From positions 5,943,274 through 6,007,273 of the forward strand of contig OZ038463.1 of NCBI GenBank assembly GCA_964036295.1: a DNA stretch of 64,000 nt, written 5' to 3'. A program made the position numbers and the translations under genes. The notes beneath the pieces are model-generated. The model worked only from the letters and a program-made list of their open reading frames with translations, made no database searches and had not been told where the DNA came from. Of the stretch, positions 63,977-64,000 are shown piece after piece. Within the stretch, counting starts at the first letter, position 1. The number at the start of each line of letters is the position of its first letter. The DNA comes from Plumapathes pennacea (taxonomy: Eukaryota > Cnidaria > Anthozoa > Antipatharia > Myriopathidae).

Positions 63977-64000
63977 GTGAGAGACCTAACCATAATCGAC

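Overview
The window reads as nuclear DNA of an early-branching animal. It is most likely an anthozoan cnidarian such as a stony coral, which is an inference from gene content and repeat style. Genes are split by GT-AG introns, the DNA is AT-rich with many microsatellites and small palindromic mobile elements, and the proteins are animal-specific (two SMADs, dymeclin, a Ly6-type three-finger protein). I rebuilt gene models by hand from splice sites, reading-frame phase and homology. Each listed exon chain keeps frame throughout.

Layout. (1) 2248-9211, minus: a 13-exon myristoylatable TLDc protein resembling MEAK7. (2) 9392-25924, plus: dymeclin, 17 exons, 675 aa, head to head with gene 1 across only 180 bp. 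Its second intron holds a 5.4-kb DNA transposon (12095-17510) with ~350-bp terminal inverted repeats and a 4-bp target duplication. The transposon carries a DDE (integrase-type) transposase, broken by one stop codon, and facing it an apparently intact alpha-kinase gene. (3) 30606-31099, plus: a small secreted Ly6/uPAR-domain protein. (4) 36937-38362, minus: an inhibitory SMAD (SMAD6/7 type), with two perfect GTCTAGAC SMAD-binding palindromes just upstream. (5) 45805-52807, plus: an activin/TGF-beta receptor-regulated SMAD (SMAD2/3 type). (6) 55700-56677 and 58850-beyond 64000, plus: a secretory-pathway JmjC/Cupin_8 oxygenase fused to an aldo-keto reductase. The 55.7-kb copy is a second version of exon 1 in the same splice phase, so it may be an alternative first exon. 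Intergenic stretches are dominated by foldback/MITE-like repeats, minisatellites and simple repeats.

How the genes relate. The two SMADs are the signal-transducing and feedback-inhibiting arms of one pathway, placed divergently. Dymeclin lies nearby, as DYM lies by SMAD7 (with SMAD2 in the same band) in human, which suggests an ancient linkage. The most unusual items are the alpha-kinase transposon, the JmjC-aldo-keto reductase fusion with its duplicated first exon, and a six-copy 22-bp repeat that multiplies the last 3' splice site of dymeclin.
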